Assembly: GCA_023389155.1 (NCBI GenBank)
Contig: JAEWEV010000025.1
Coordinates: forward strand, 62,001 to 126,000
DNA from: Pseudomonadota bacterium
GTDB lineage: Bacteria; Pseudomonadota; Gammaproteobacteria; Burkholderiales; Burkholderiaceae_B
Direction: 5' to 3'
DNA: 64,000 bases
The notes below the pieces were generated by a model. That model did no database searches, was not told where the DNA came from, and saw only the letters and a program-made list of their open reading frames with translations. A program made the position numbers and the translations under genes. This document shows, in pieces, positions 42,696 to 50,868 of the stretch (the first letter of the stretch is position 1; every line of letters begins with the position of its first letter).

Positions 42696-42780
42696 TGGTG
42701 CGAGCGAAGAGACTCGAACTCTTACACCTTTCGGCGCTGGAACCTAAATCCAGTGCGTCTACCAATTCCGCCACGCTCGC
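42696..42780 (-). tRNA. tRNA-Leu (anticodon UAG), CCA encoded
   Basis: An 85-nt class II tRNA. The acceptor stem GCGAGCG pairs with CGCTCGC, the anticodon stem-loop CTGGA-TTTAGGT-TCCAG gives TAG, the variable arm is long, the T-arm contains GTTCGAGTC, and CCA is encoded. Its 3' side borders the integrase fossil. Confidence 0.96.
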
Positions 42781-43032
42781 ATCAAAGAACGGGGATTATA
42801 GTAGGCTTTGGCGTTGCGCGTAAAGAAAATATGTCAACACGCCATATTTTGCACGCAAATGAAGTGAAAAATAGATAAAAATTCCACAATTTGGGGTCTT
42901 TCCGGCAAATATGCCGATTTTTATGTCTTGCCGTGTCGGTATTGCACCTGCCCTGTTATTGCGTCCAGCTTTAATCATTACGGCAGCCCGTCAGCGTTTA
43001 GTGTTTATTTTCAAGCACGGGTTTATCTCACT

Positions 43033-43923
43033 CTAGAAATTGAGCTTCTTTTCAATGCTGAGTGCGGAGCGAATGGCGTCGAGCAGCGCCTGAAGGCTGC
43101 GACTTTCGTCGTCGGGCTTTCGCGTGACCAGCGAAAATTGCAGGATTGGCGCTGCCCTGCCCAAGCGCATGATACGTATATGGTGGTTTTGCAGAGCAGC
43201 CGCGTTGGCCGCATGGATGATGGACACTCCCAGACCTGCACTGACCATGGCGATAATCGCAGGTGCGCTGTCGAACTCCATCGTACTGCGAATGTCTCCG
43301 ATCTGCGTCTGCACAAATTTTGAGGCCAGCTCTCCTGTGACGGTTTCCCTGTCATACCGGATCCACGGATATTTGCGAAATATGGCGGATAACGATGATT
43401 CCGTAGCAAACGGCGGGGCAACCAATATCAGTTCACGCTGCATAATCGGTCTCCAGCGTAGTCTGGCCGAGCCGCCACCGGCAGGTTCTGCCACCAGTGC
43501 AGCATCCAGTTCGCCGGCCTTTACCGCTTCAGTCAGCCCGCTGCTACGGCCGCGCACCAGTTTAAGTTCCAGGCGAGGATGGCGATCAAGCAGGAACCGC
43601 ATGGTGCCGGGCAGCACTGTCGGTTGCATCGATTCGATAATCCCCAGGCGAACTACGCCTTCCACGGTCAGGCTGGGCCTTTTACGTAATGACTCCAGTC
43701 CCTGCAGCGAGTCACGCATCATGGCTGCCACTTCGATGGCCAGGGGCGTGGGCTGAACGTGCAGCCCGGCGCGATTAAATAGCGGTTGCCCGAAATGGCT
43801 TTCCAGCTGCTTCATTTGCATGCTGACGGCGCTGGGCGTGAGGTTTCTTTCATCGGCCGCAGCAGCAAATGTGCCGTGCCGCAACACGGCATCCAGAGTA
43901 TAGAAAGCGGCAATCTTCATCAA
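43033..43923 (-). CDS. LysR-family transcriptional regulator
   Basis: A 296-residue regulator. AAFYTLDAVLRHGTFAAAAD followed by ERNLTPSAVSMQMKQLESHF is the DNA-binding part; the effector domain follows from about 90 (VVRLGIIESMQPTVLPGTM, VSAGLGVSIIHAAN). It is divergent from the TauD/TfdA-type dioxygenase and Bug gene pair (95 bp between starts), so it probably controls them. Confidence 0.9.
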   Translation of the reverse strand: MMKIAAFYTLDAVLRHGTFAAAADERNLTPSAVSMQMKQLESHFGQPLFNRAGLHVQPTPLAIEVAAMMRDSLQGLESLRKRPSLTVEGVVRLGIIESMQPTVLPGTMRFLLDRHPRLELKLVRGRSSGLTEAVKAGELDAALVAEPAGGGSARLRWRPIMQRELILVAPPFATESSLSAIFRKYPWIRYDRETVTGELASKFVQTQIGDIRSTMEFDSAPAIIAMVSAGLGVSIIHAANAAALQNHHIRIMRLGRAAPILQFSLVTRKPDDESRSLQALLDAIRSALSIEKKLNF

Positions 43924-44018
43924 AATTCCTTATGTTCAATGTCAAATAGGTTCGCTATCTTGTTCAACCTTAGTTGATTAGAATCAATAAATCAATAATC
44001 ATCAGGAGAAATGACGCC

Positions 44019-45155
44019 ATGACCGCCAATCCAACACGTCCATGCGCCTGGACCGCCCACGACGTAGAGCAGGAAAACTCATGGATACTGCGTTTGAACG
44101 CGGAAGAAATCGACGGCTTCCAGACCGCACTGGCTCACGCCAAAACGGTGGACAAGCCACTACTTGCCATGGAGCAGGCAGATTACCCATTACCAGCAGC
44201 CTCCCGTGCAGCACTGGATCGGGCCATCGCAACCACGCAGCAACGCTGGGGTATGTGTCTGGTAAAAGGTTTTCCGGTAGACACCTGGGACGAGGACGAA
44301 ACACGTTTGTCATATTGGGGCATGGCCTTGTACATGGGTGTCGGGAGAACACAGAATCGTGCCAGCCAGATTCTTAATGACGTTCGTGATACCGGCGGCA
44401 GTTACAAGGTGACCGGTGGCCGCGGCTACAACACCAATGCCGAACTGGATTTTCATCAGGACTCATGTGACGTCGTTGCGCTGTTATGCCGACGTACGGC
44501 GCGCAGTGGCGGCACCAGTAAAGTGATCAGTTCCATGGCGTTGCGTGACGAAGTACAACGACTGCGTCCAGACCTGATTCCGGTGCTGGAGCAGGCGTTC
44601 TATCACAGTTATCAGGGAACGCAGGATCCAAGTCAGCCGCCTTATTACCGCTGCCCGATTTTCGGGAATGAAGACGGCTACCATTGCGCCCGCACGAATC
44701 GCAAGAACACCAATGCCGCTCAGCGCGATTTTCCAGAAGTACCACGTCTGACACCACAGCAACAGGAGGCCCTGGATCTGTTCGATGAGCTGATGCCCAG
44801 CGACAAGCTGTGCTACTCAATGGAACTTGAAAGGGGTGATATGCAATTGCTCAACAATTATGTCACGCTGCACTCACGCACGTCTTTTGAAGACTATGAA
44901 GATTTTGACAAAAAACGCCATTTGCTTCGCTTGTGGCTGGCCGTGCCGTCATCGCAGCCTTTGCCGCCAGACTGGGAAGAATATTACGGTGATGTACGTG
45001 CCGGCGCCGTGCGGGGCGGAGTAAGAGGCAGTTCTATTACAGAGGAATTCCTCGCATATGAGAAACGTCAGGCGCACGCACTAAATATGCCTTTCCGGCC
45101 GTGGCGCCCGATAGTGAGCAAGCAAGACATGGCAGAGATTCTGGCAGCAGCCTGA
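44019..45155 (+). CDS. TauD/TfdA-family 2-oxoglutarate/Fe(II) dioxygenase
   Basis: A 378-residue dioxygenase. LDFHQDSCDVVALLCRRTA carries the HxD iron ligands (with the usual preceding residues), VTLHSRTSFED the distal His, and RHLLRLWLAVP the 2-oxoglutarate-binding Arg. The family hydroxylates sulfonates, aryloxyalkanoates, betaines and similar acids. ATG 44019 is chosen because its start matches the homologous region and AGGAG lies upstream. It is followed by a Bug receptor gene, which likely imports the substrate. Confidence 0.88.
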   Translation: MTANPTRPCAWTAHDVEQENSWILRLNAEEIDGFQTALAHAKTVDKPLLAMEQADYPLPAASRAALDRAIATTQQRWGMCLVKGFPVDTWDEDETRLSYWGMALYMGVGRTQNRASQILNDVRDTGGSYKVTGGRGYNTNAELDFHQDSCDVVALLCRRTARSGGTSKVISSMALRDEVQRLRPDLIPVLEQAFYHSYQGTQDPSQPPYYRCPIFGNEDGYHCARTNRKNTNAAQRDFPEVPRLTPQQQEALDLFDELMPSDKLCYSMELERGDMQLLNNYVTLHSRTSFEDYEDFDKKRHLLRLWLAVPSSQPLPPDWEEYYGDVRAGAVRGGVRGSSITEEFLAYEKRQAHALNMPFRPWRPIVSKQDMAEILAAA

Positions 45156-45273
45156 TTATCGCCTGCTCATTTTCAGATATGGAACCCGCCGCGGTTCCTG
45201 TCTGCGTTTTACGGCAGCGGTATTCAGACCATTGCCGCCTACCAATTAACACTGGAAAAAAAGAGAGAACAGG

Positions 45274-46233
45274 ATGGAGAGAAGACAATTTCTTGCATTG
45301 ATGGCCGCCGCAGGCAGCCTGCCCGCTTTCAGCGCCTTTGCGCAGCAGGCGGTAACACATATGCTGGTAGGGGCAACGCCTGGCGGCGGGACCGACCTGA
45401 TCGCGCGCGAACTCGCCATGGCCATGTCCAAACTGGTTTCGCGTCAATTTGTGGTGGATAACCGCCCCGGCGCAGCAGGCAATATTGCTGCCCACGCCAC
45501 TGCGCAGGCGGCGCCCAACGGCAATACTCTGCTAGTCAGCTACACCAGTCATGCGATCAATCCATCCATGGGACCGGCATTATCCTTTGATCCCATCAAT
45601 GACTTTACTCCGCTCTGTGGAATCGCCAGTTCCCCTGCCGTCCTGGTAGCGCGTCCGTCTTTCGAAGCGAACAATCTGGGCGAAATGATTGAACTGGCAA
45701 AATCACATCCAGGCAAAATCAGTATTGCCATTGCCGGTCTGGGCAGTGCAAATCACCTGGCCGGTGCAAAACTGGAGAAGGATGCGGGGATCCAATTGCT
45801 CAGTGTTCCCTACAAGGGAACGGGTCCGGCGCTTGCCGATGTGGCGGCCGGACACACTGACGTGGTATTTGGCGGGGTCGCCAGTGTTCGCGGCCTGCTC
45901 GAAGGCGGTAAACTCAAACCGCTGGCGGTCAGCAGCGCCGAGCGCCTGCCCGACTACAAAGACGTCCCGACCGCATCAGAATTTGTTCCGGGGTTTGTCT
46001 ACAGTTCCTGGTACGGACTGTTCGGCCCTGCAAATATGCCAACCGAACTGGCCGAGGAGTTTTCACGTGTTGCGCTGGACGCCATTCGTTCCGACAACAT
46101 GTCGCAGCGACTGAACAGCGAAGGCATGGTGCCCCTGGCATTACCTCAGAAAGAGTTCGAAGAGTTTGTGCGTAATGAAATAAAGCGCTGGGCACAGGTC
46201 ATTGCCGAAACAGGACTCGCACAGAAAACCTGA
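45274..46233 (+). CDS. Bug-family periplasmic solute-binding protein
   Basis: A 319-residue receptor. MERRQFLALMAAAGSLPAFS is a signal with a twin-arginine-like start, unlike the plain Sec signals of the other Bug proteins here. Then come MLVGATPGGGTDLIARELA, VVDNRPGAAGNIAAHATA and PNGNTLLVSYTSH. It lies 118 bp after the dioxygenase gene on the same strand. Confidence 0.92.
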   Translation: MERRQFLALMAAAGSLPAFSAFAQQAVTHMLVGATPGGGTDLIARELAMAMSKLVSRQFVVDNRPGAAGNIAAHATAQAAPNGNTLLVSYTSHAINPSMGPALSFDPINDFTPLCGIASSPAVLVARPSFEANNLGEMIELAKSHPGKISIAIAGLGSANHLAGAKLEKDAGIQLLSVPYKGTGPALADVAAGHTDVVFGGVASVRGLLEGGKLKPLAVSSAERLPDYKDVPTASEFVPGFVYSSWYGLFGPANMPTELAEEFSRVALDAIRSDNMSQRLNSEGMVPLALPQKEFEEFVRNEIKRWAQVIAETGLAQKT

Positions 46234-46266
46234 AATCGATTACACCCGGCGCTAAGCGCTCAACGA

Positions 46267-46317
46267 AAACAGTGATGGGAGGCGGTCCTGGGAGTGGTCC
46301 GTCCCCCATCACTGTTT
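46267..46317 (+). terminator. Large stem-loop after the Bug gene
   Basis: AAACAGTGATGGG (46267-46279) and CCCATCACTGTTT (46305-46317) form a 13-bp stem with a 25-nt loop. No strong U-run follows beyond TTTA, but its position 33 nt past the stop suggests a transcript end. Confidence 0.55.
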
Positions 46318-46520
46318 AGCGTCAGGCATTCGATTCACGTATTGACAGCGCCCTTCGCATCAATGATGAGAATGGCAAATTGCGACAGTTTTGGGCCGGG
46401 ATTTGGTGTCTGCAATCCGTGGCTGTCCCTCGCCTCTGTTGCGGACACGTTTCGGGCCCGCAAGGCTGCGGAAACCGGTCTGGAAATGGTAAACTTGCGA
46501 ATCTACGCAAGGTCCCCGCC

Positions 46521-47723
46521 ATGAATCCCAAATTACGTCTGCTGCAACCCTATCCGTTCGAAAAGTTGCGGGCACTGCTCGCGAGTGCGCCAGTGCCTCC
46601 GGCCGAACTTCCGCATATCAATCTGTCGATCGGCGAGCCCAAGCACGCCACGCCCGCTTTGGTCAATGAGGCGATCAGCAGTCATCTTGCGGGCCTGTCG
46701 GCCTATCCGCCGACCAAAGGTGACGCCGCATTGAGGGAGGCAATTGCTGCCTGGATTGCTCGCCGCTACGCCATGCCGGCTCCAGACGCCGATACCCAGG
46801 TTCTGCCCTGTCTGGGATCACGTGAAGCCTTGTTTGCTTTTGCTCAGACTGTTCTGGATGGAGCTTCCGACAGCCTGGTGATCTGCCCTAACCCGTTCTA
46901 CCAGATCTATGAGGGTGCGGCTTTGCTGGGCGGTGCACAGCCCTATTACGTCAATGCTGTTGCAGAGCGCAACTTCGGCCCGGACTGGTCCGCCGTACCC
47001 GAATCTGTCTGGAAAAAAACACAGTTGCTATTCATCTGTTCACCCGGCAATCCAGCCGGCAATGTCATGCCAGAAGCCGATTGGAAGGTACTTTTCGATT
47101 TGTCCGACCGCTATGGCTTTGTCATTGCGTCTGACGAGTGCTATTCCGAAATTTACTTTGATGACACGCAACGTCCTGTTGGCGCGCTCCAGGCTGCATA
47201 CCGCCTGGGCCGCACGGATTTCAAAAACTGCGTGTGCTTTTCCAGCCTTTCCAAGCGCTCGAATGTGCCCGGTATGCGTTCTGGGTTTGTTGCCGGCGAC
47301 GCCAGATTGCTCAGCTCGTTCCTGCTGTATCGTACGTATCACGGCAGCGCCATGAGCCCTGTCTTTAGTGCCGCCAGTATTGCCGCGTGGAATGACGAAG
47401 CGCATGTTCAGCAGAACCGCGCCTTGTACAAAGCCAAATTTGACGCGGTCTACCCCATTCTGTCCGAGGTGCTGGATGTCAGGATGCCTGACGCATCGTT
47501 TTACTTGTGGGCGGGCACTCCCGTTGCCGATCCTGATTTCGTTCGTGATCTCTTCGGCGAGCAGCATGTCACGGTATTGCCGGGCAGTTATCTGGCCCGA
47601 GAAGCACATGGCGTGAACCCGGGCGCCAATCGGGTCCGTCTGGCGCTGGTCGCGCCGCTGGACCAATGCGTAGAAGGGGCAAGACGTATCTCCCGGTTTG
47701 TACGGGACCGCTACAAAAGCTGA
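46521..47723 (+). CDS. dapC: N-succinyldiaminopimelate aminotransferase
   Basis: A 400-residue class I PLP aminotransferase of lysine/meso-DAP synthesis. INLSIGEPKHATPALVNEA is the N-terminal signature, CSPGNPAGNVMPE and ASDECYSEIYFD are cofactor segments, and SSLSKRSNVPGMRSGF contains the PLP lysine. ATG 46521 is supported by AAGG upstream and homologous starts, though the frame is open to 46380. It precedes dapD and dapE, which act directly before and after it in the pathway. Confidence 0.93.
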   Translation: MNPKLRLLQPYPFEKLRALLASAPVPPAELPHINLSIGEPKHATPALVNEAISSHLAGLSAYPPTKGDAALREAIAAWIARRYAMPAPDADTQVLPCLGSREALFAFAQTVLDGASDSLVICPNPFYQIYEGAALLGGAQPYYVNAVAERNFGPDWSAVPESVWKKTQLLFICSPGNPAGNVMPEADWKVLFDLSDRYGFVIASDECYSEIYFDDTQRPVGALQAAYRLGRTDFKNCVCFSSLSKRSNVPGMRSGFVAGDARLLSSFLLYRTYHGSAMSPVFSAASIAAWNDEAHVQQNRALYKAKFDAVYPILSEVLDVRMPDASFYLWAGTPVADPDFVRDLFGEQHVTVLPGSYLAREAHGVNPGANRVRLALVAPLDQCVEGARRISRFVRDRYKS

Positions 47724-47917
47724 CTGTCACGCCGCGTTGCCCATCTGATACGACAATGTAAGTAAAGACCGTCAATGCCCCTGCCTTTCACTGTGATGCC
47801 GGGTATTTTGTTAAGCTTCGGTATCCGGAAGAAAAGTGCGCAGGCTGGCCTTGTGATCGCTACGCCAGGTACGCTTCTTCATTCCTGTTTTTATCCTTTA
47901 CCAATTAGCCAATTACT

Positions 47918-48739
47918 ATGAATACTGATCTTCAAGCCGTTCTGGAAAAAGCGTGGGATGACCGCGCCAACCTGTCTTCCTCTTCTGCTGGCGCAGAGGT
48001 TCGCGATGCTGTAAATACTGCTATGGCGGGGCTGGATGCCGGCACCCTGCGTGTCGCCGAGAAAAAGGACGGTGACTGGGTCGTCAATCAGTGGCTGAAA
48101 AAAGCAGTGCTGCTGTCATTCCGCCTGAACGACAATGTGGTCATGAACAATGCCCCCATGCAGTTTTTTGACAAAGTCCCCCTCAAATTCCAGGATTTCA
48201 GCGAAGACGACTTCAAAAACGGTGGTTATCGCGTCGTACCCAATGCCGTTGCCCGCCGTGGCGCCTTCATAGGTAAAAATGTCGTCCTGATGCCGTCCTA
48301 CGTGAATATCGGCGCCTACGTGGACGAAAATACCATGGTAGATACCTGGGCTACCGTTGGCTCCTGCGCGCAGATTGGCAAGAACGTGCATTTGTCCGGC
48401 GGCGTGGGCATTGGTGGCGTGCTGGAGCCGCTGCAAGCCAATCCAACGATCATTGAAGACAACTGCTTTATCGGCGCCCGTTCCGAGGTTGTTGAAGGTG
48501 TCATCATCGAGGAAAACTCCGTTTTGGCCATGGGCGTATTCATTTCACAAAGCACGAAAATCTATAACCGCGAAACCGGCGAAGTGACCTACGGTCGTGT
48601 GCCATCTGGCTCAGTGGTGGTACCCGGTTCACTACCGTCGGCTGACGGCTCACACAGCCTGGCCTGCGCTGTCATCGTCAAGCGTGTCGATGCCAAAACC
48701 CGCGAAAAAACCAGTATCAACGATCTGCTGCGGGCCTAA
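47918..48739 (+). CDS. dapD: Tetrahydrodipicolinate N-succinyltransferase
   Basis: A 273-residue left-handed beta-helix acyltransferase that uses succinyl-CoA. Hexapeptide repeats run from about 110 to 215 (GKNVVLMPSYVNIGAYVDEN, IGKNVHLSGGVGIGGVLEPL). GSVVVPGSLPS and the C-terminal helix are typical. It lies 2 bp before dapE, so they form one operon. Confidence 0.96.
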   Translation: MNTDLQAVLEKAWDDRANLSSSSAGAEVRDAVNTAMAGLDAGTLRVAEKKDGDWVVNQWLKKAVLLSFRLNDNVVMNNAPMQFFDKVPLKFQDFSEDDFKNGGYRVVPNAVARRGAFIGKNVVLMPSYVNIGAYVDENTMVDTWATVGSCAQIGKNVHLSGGVGIGGVLEPLQANPTIIEDNCFIGARSEVVEGVIIEENSVLAMGVFISQSTKIYNRETGEVTYGRVPSGSVVVPGSLPSADGSHSLACAVIVKRVDAKTREKTSINDLLRA

Positions 48740-48741
48740 GC

Positions 48742-49884
48742 ATGGGCGACGTGATTTCATCTCCCGTGCTGGATCTCACAAAGGCTCTGATTTCCCGCCA
48801 TTCCATAACCCCCGAAGACGAGGGTTGCCAGCAACTGCTGGCCAGCGAACTGGCGGAATCGGGCTTCAAGGCAGAATACCTGCCTTTTGAAGAGGTGCAG
48901 AACTTGTGGCTGCGACGCAATACCGCCTCGCCTCTGCTGGTCTTTGCAGGGCATACGGATGTGGTTCCCACCGGACCGCTGGAACATTGGGACAACGATC
49001 CATTCACTCCAACGATTCGTGACGGCAAACTTTACGGGCGTGGTGCCGCAGACATGAAAAGCTCAATTGCCGCCTTTACGGTCGCAGTCAGGGAGTTTGT
49101 TCAGGCACACCCCGATCACCGCGGCTCCATCGCCATGCTGATCACCTCTGACGAAGAAGGCCCGTCAGTCAATGGGACTGTCAAAGTCTGTGAGTATCTT
49201 AAGCAGCAAGGTGTACAGCCCGATTTCTGTATCGTCGGGGAGCCTACGTCTACCCGCGCACTCGGTGATGTCATCAAGAACGGGCGGCGCGGTTCGTTGT
49301 CTGGCAAAGTCCTGATCCAGGGTCTGCAGGGACACGTCGCCTATCCTCATCTGGCACGCAATCCCATTCATCTGTGTGCACCCGCATTGCATGAACTGGC
49401 CACCACAGAGTGGGACCAGGGTAATGAGTACTTCCCGCCAACGACATTCCAGATTTCGAATTTCCATGCGGGTACGGGTGCCACCAACGTTGTGCCCGGC
49501 ACTGCCGAATTTCTGTTTAATATCCGCTTTTCCACCGCCAGCACGGTGGAGACCCTCAAGTCACGGGTACAGAACATTCTTGATGCCCACGGATTACAAA
49601 GCAGCATCGAGTGGACGCTCGGCGGCGAGCCGTTCCTGACGCCGCGGGGTGACTTATCCGAGGCTCTGTCAAGTGCCATTCGGGACGTGACTGGTGTCGA
49701 GACCGAACTTTCTACGACAGGCGGTACGTCGGATGGACGGTTTATCGCGAAAATATGCCCGCAAGTTATCGAATTCGGGCCGATTAACGCGACCATCCAT
49801 CAAATCAACGAGCATATTGATGTAGAGAGCCTGGAGCCGCTGGCTGCCATTTACCGTAAAACGCTTGAAAACCTTTTGCTGTAG
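48742..49884 (+). CDS. dapE: Succinyl-diaminopimelate desuccinylase
   Basis: A 380-residue dizinc M20 hydrolase. FAGHTDVVPTGPLEHW has the first zinc His and Asp, YGRGAADMKSSIAAF the bridging Asp, TSDEEGPSVNGT the catalytic Glu pair, and TTGGTSDGRFIAK is the DapE-specific segment. It follows dapD after 2 bp and precedes prmB by 47 bp. Confidence 0.96.
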   Translation: MGDVISSPVLDLTKALISRHSITPEDEGCQQLLASELAESGFKAEYLPFEEVQNLWLRRNTASPLLVFAGHTDVVPTGPLEHWDNDPFTPTIRDGKLYGRGAADMKSSIAAFTVAVREFVQAHPDHRGSIAMLITSDEEGPSVNGTVKVCEYLKQQGVQPDFCIVGEPTSTRALGDVIKNGRRGSLSGKVLIQGLQGHVAYPHLARNPIHLCAPALHELATTEWDQGNEYFPPTTFQISNFHAGTGATNVVPGTAEFLFNIRFSTASTVETLKSRVQNILDAHGLQSSIEWTLGGEPFLTPRGDLSEALSSAIRDVTGVETELSTTGGTSDGRFIAKICPQVIEFGPINATIHQINEHIDVESLEPLAAIYRKTLENLLL

Positions 49885-49931
49885 ACTCTGGCCACACTGC
49901 ACTCCTTCAATCATTCTCTATCGGACAATTC

Positions 49932-50831
49932 ATGGCTTCGAAAATTCACAATGAACTGAAAACGGTACGTGACATCATCCGTTACGCAGTTTCCCGCTTC
50001 AATGACGCGCAATTGGCTTTCGGCCATGGCAGCGACAATGCCTGGGATGAAGCCGTCTATCTGGTACTGTCCACGCTGCATCTGCCGCTGGATACCCTGG
50101 ATCCATTCCTGGACGCGCGACTGCTGGAAGATGAAAAGAAAAAATGCATCAGCCTGATAGAATTGCGCGTCAAAAAACGTGTGCCCCTGGCCTATCTGAC
50201 AGGGGAAGCCTGGCTGCAGGGACATCGTTTCCTGACTGACAAACGCGTGATTGTGCCGCGCTCTCCGATTGCCGAACTGCTCACAGAGCAGCTTGAGCCG
50301 TGGGTGGAAGACCCCGATGGGGTCCAGGATGTACTCGATCTGTGTACGGGCTCAGGCTGTCTGGCTATCCTGGCCGCCCTCGCCTTTCCGACGTCCCGTG
50401 TTGAAGCTGTCGATCTGTCAGATCACGCTATTCGACTGGCCGAACGTAACGTTGAGATGTACCGGCTGACCGACAGGGTTTCCGTTATCCAGGGAGATCT
50501 TTATGAACCACTGCAAAACCGGCAATACGATGTCATCGTCTGCAATCCTCCCTATGTGAACAGCGCCTCGATGGCGCAACTGCCCAGCGAGTATCAGCAT
50601 GAGCCCGCCCTCGCACTGGCCGGCGGGGAAGACGGCATGGATATTATTCGCCGTATTCTGGGTGACGCCGCCAGTCATCTGCGTGATGATGGCTTCATCA
50701 TTCTTGAAATCGGCAATGAATATGAAAATTTCATGAATGCCTTCCCGACGCTCAACCCGGTCTTTCTGGAAACAGGGCAGGCAGACGATTCGCTGTTGCT
50801 GTTAACTCGCGAGCAACTGCAGGCAATCTGA
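49932..50831 (+). CDS. prmB: Ribosomal protein L3 glutamine methyltransferase
   Basis: A 299-residue SAM-dependent methyltransferase modifying a glutamine in ribosomal protein L3. VLDLCTGSGCLAILAALAFP is the SAM-binding motif, VCNPPYVN the NPPY catalytic motif, and EYQHEPALALAGGEDGMDII distinguishes PrmB from PrmC. It is in the same plus-strand run as dapDE and the ABC-F gene (37 bp before it). Confidence 0.94.
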   Translation: MASKIHNELKTVRDIIRYAVSRFNDAQLAFGHGSDNAWDEAVYLVLSTLHLPLDTLDPFLDARLLEDEKKKCISLIELRVKKRVPLAYLTGEAWLQGHRFLTDKRVIVPRSPIAELLTEQLEPWVEDPDGVQDVLDLCTGSGCLAILAALAFPTSRVEAVDLSDHAIRLAERNVEMYRLTDRVSVIQGDLYEPLQNRQYDVIVCNPPYVNSASMAQLPSEYQHEPALALAGGEDGMDIIRRILGDAASHLRDDGFIILEIGNEYENFMNAFPTLNPVFLETGQADDSLLLLTREQLQAI

Positions 50832-50868
50832 CGTTGCTCCACAACAATTTTTATTCAGGCTATTCGTT

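Noticed and set aside
44011..44022. Mini-ORF ATG ACG CCA TGA overlapping the dioxygenase start
   Set aside because: The GGAG is only 2-3 nt from its ATG but about 10 nt from the real start, so the mini-ORF is probably incidental.
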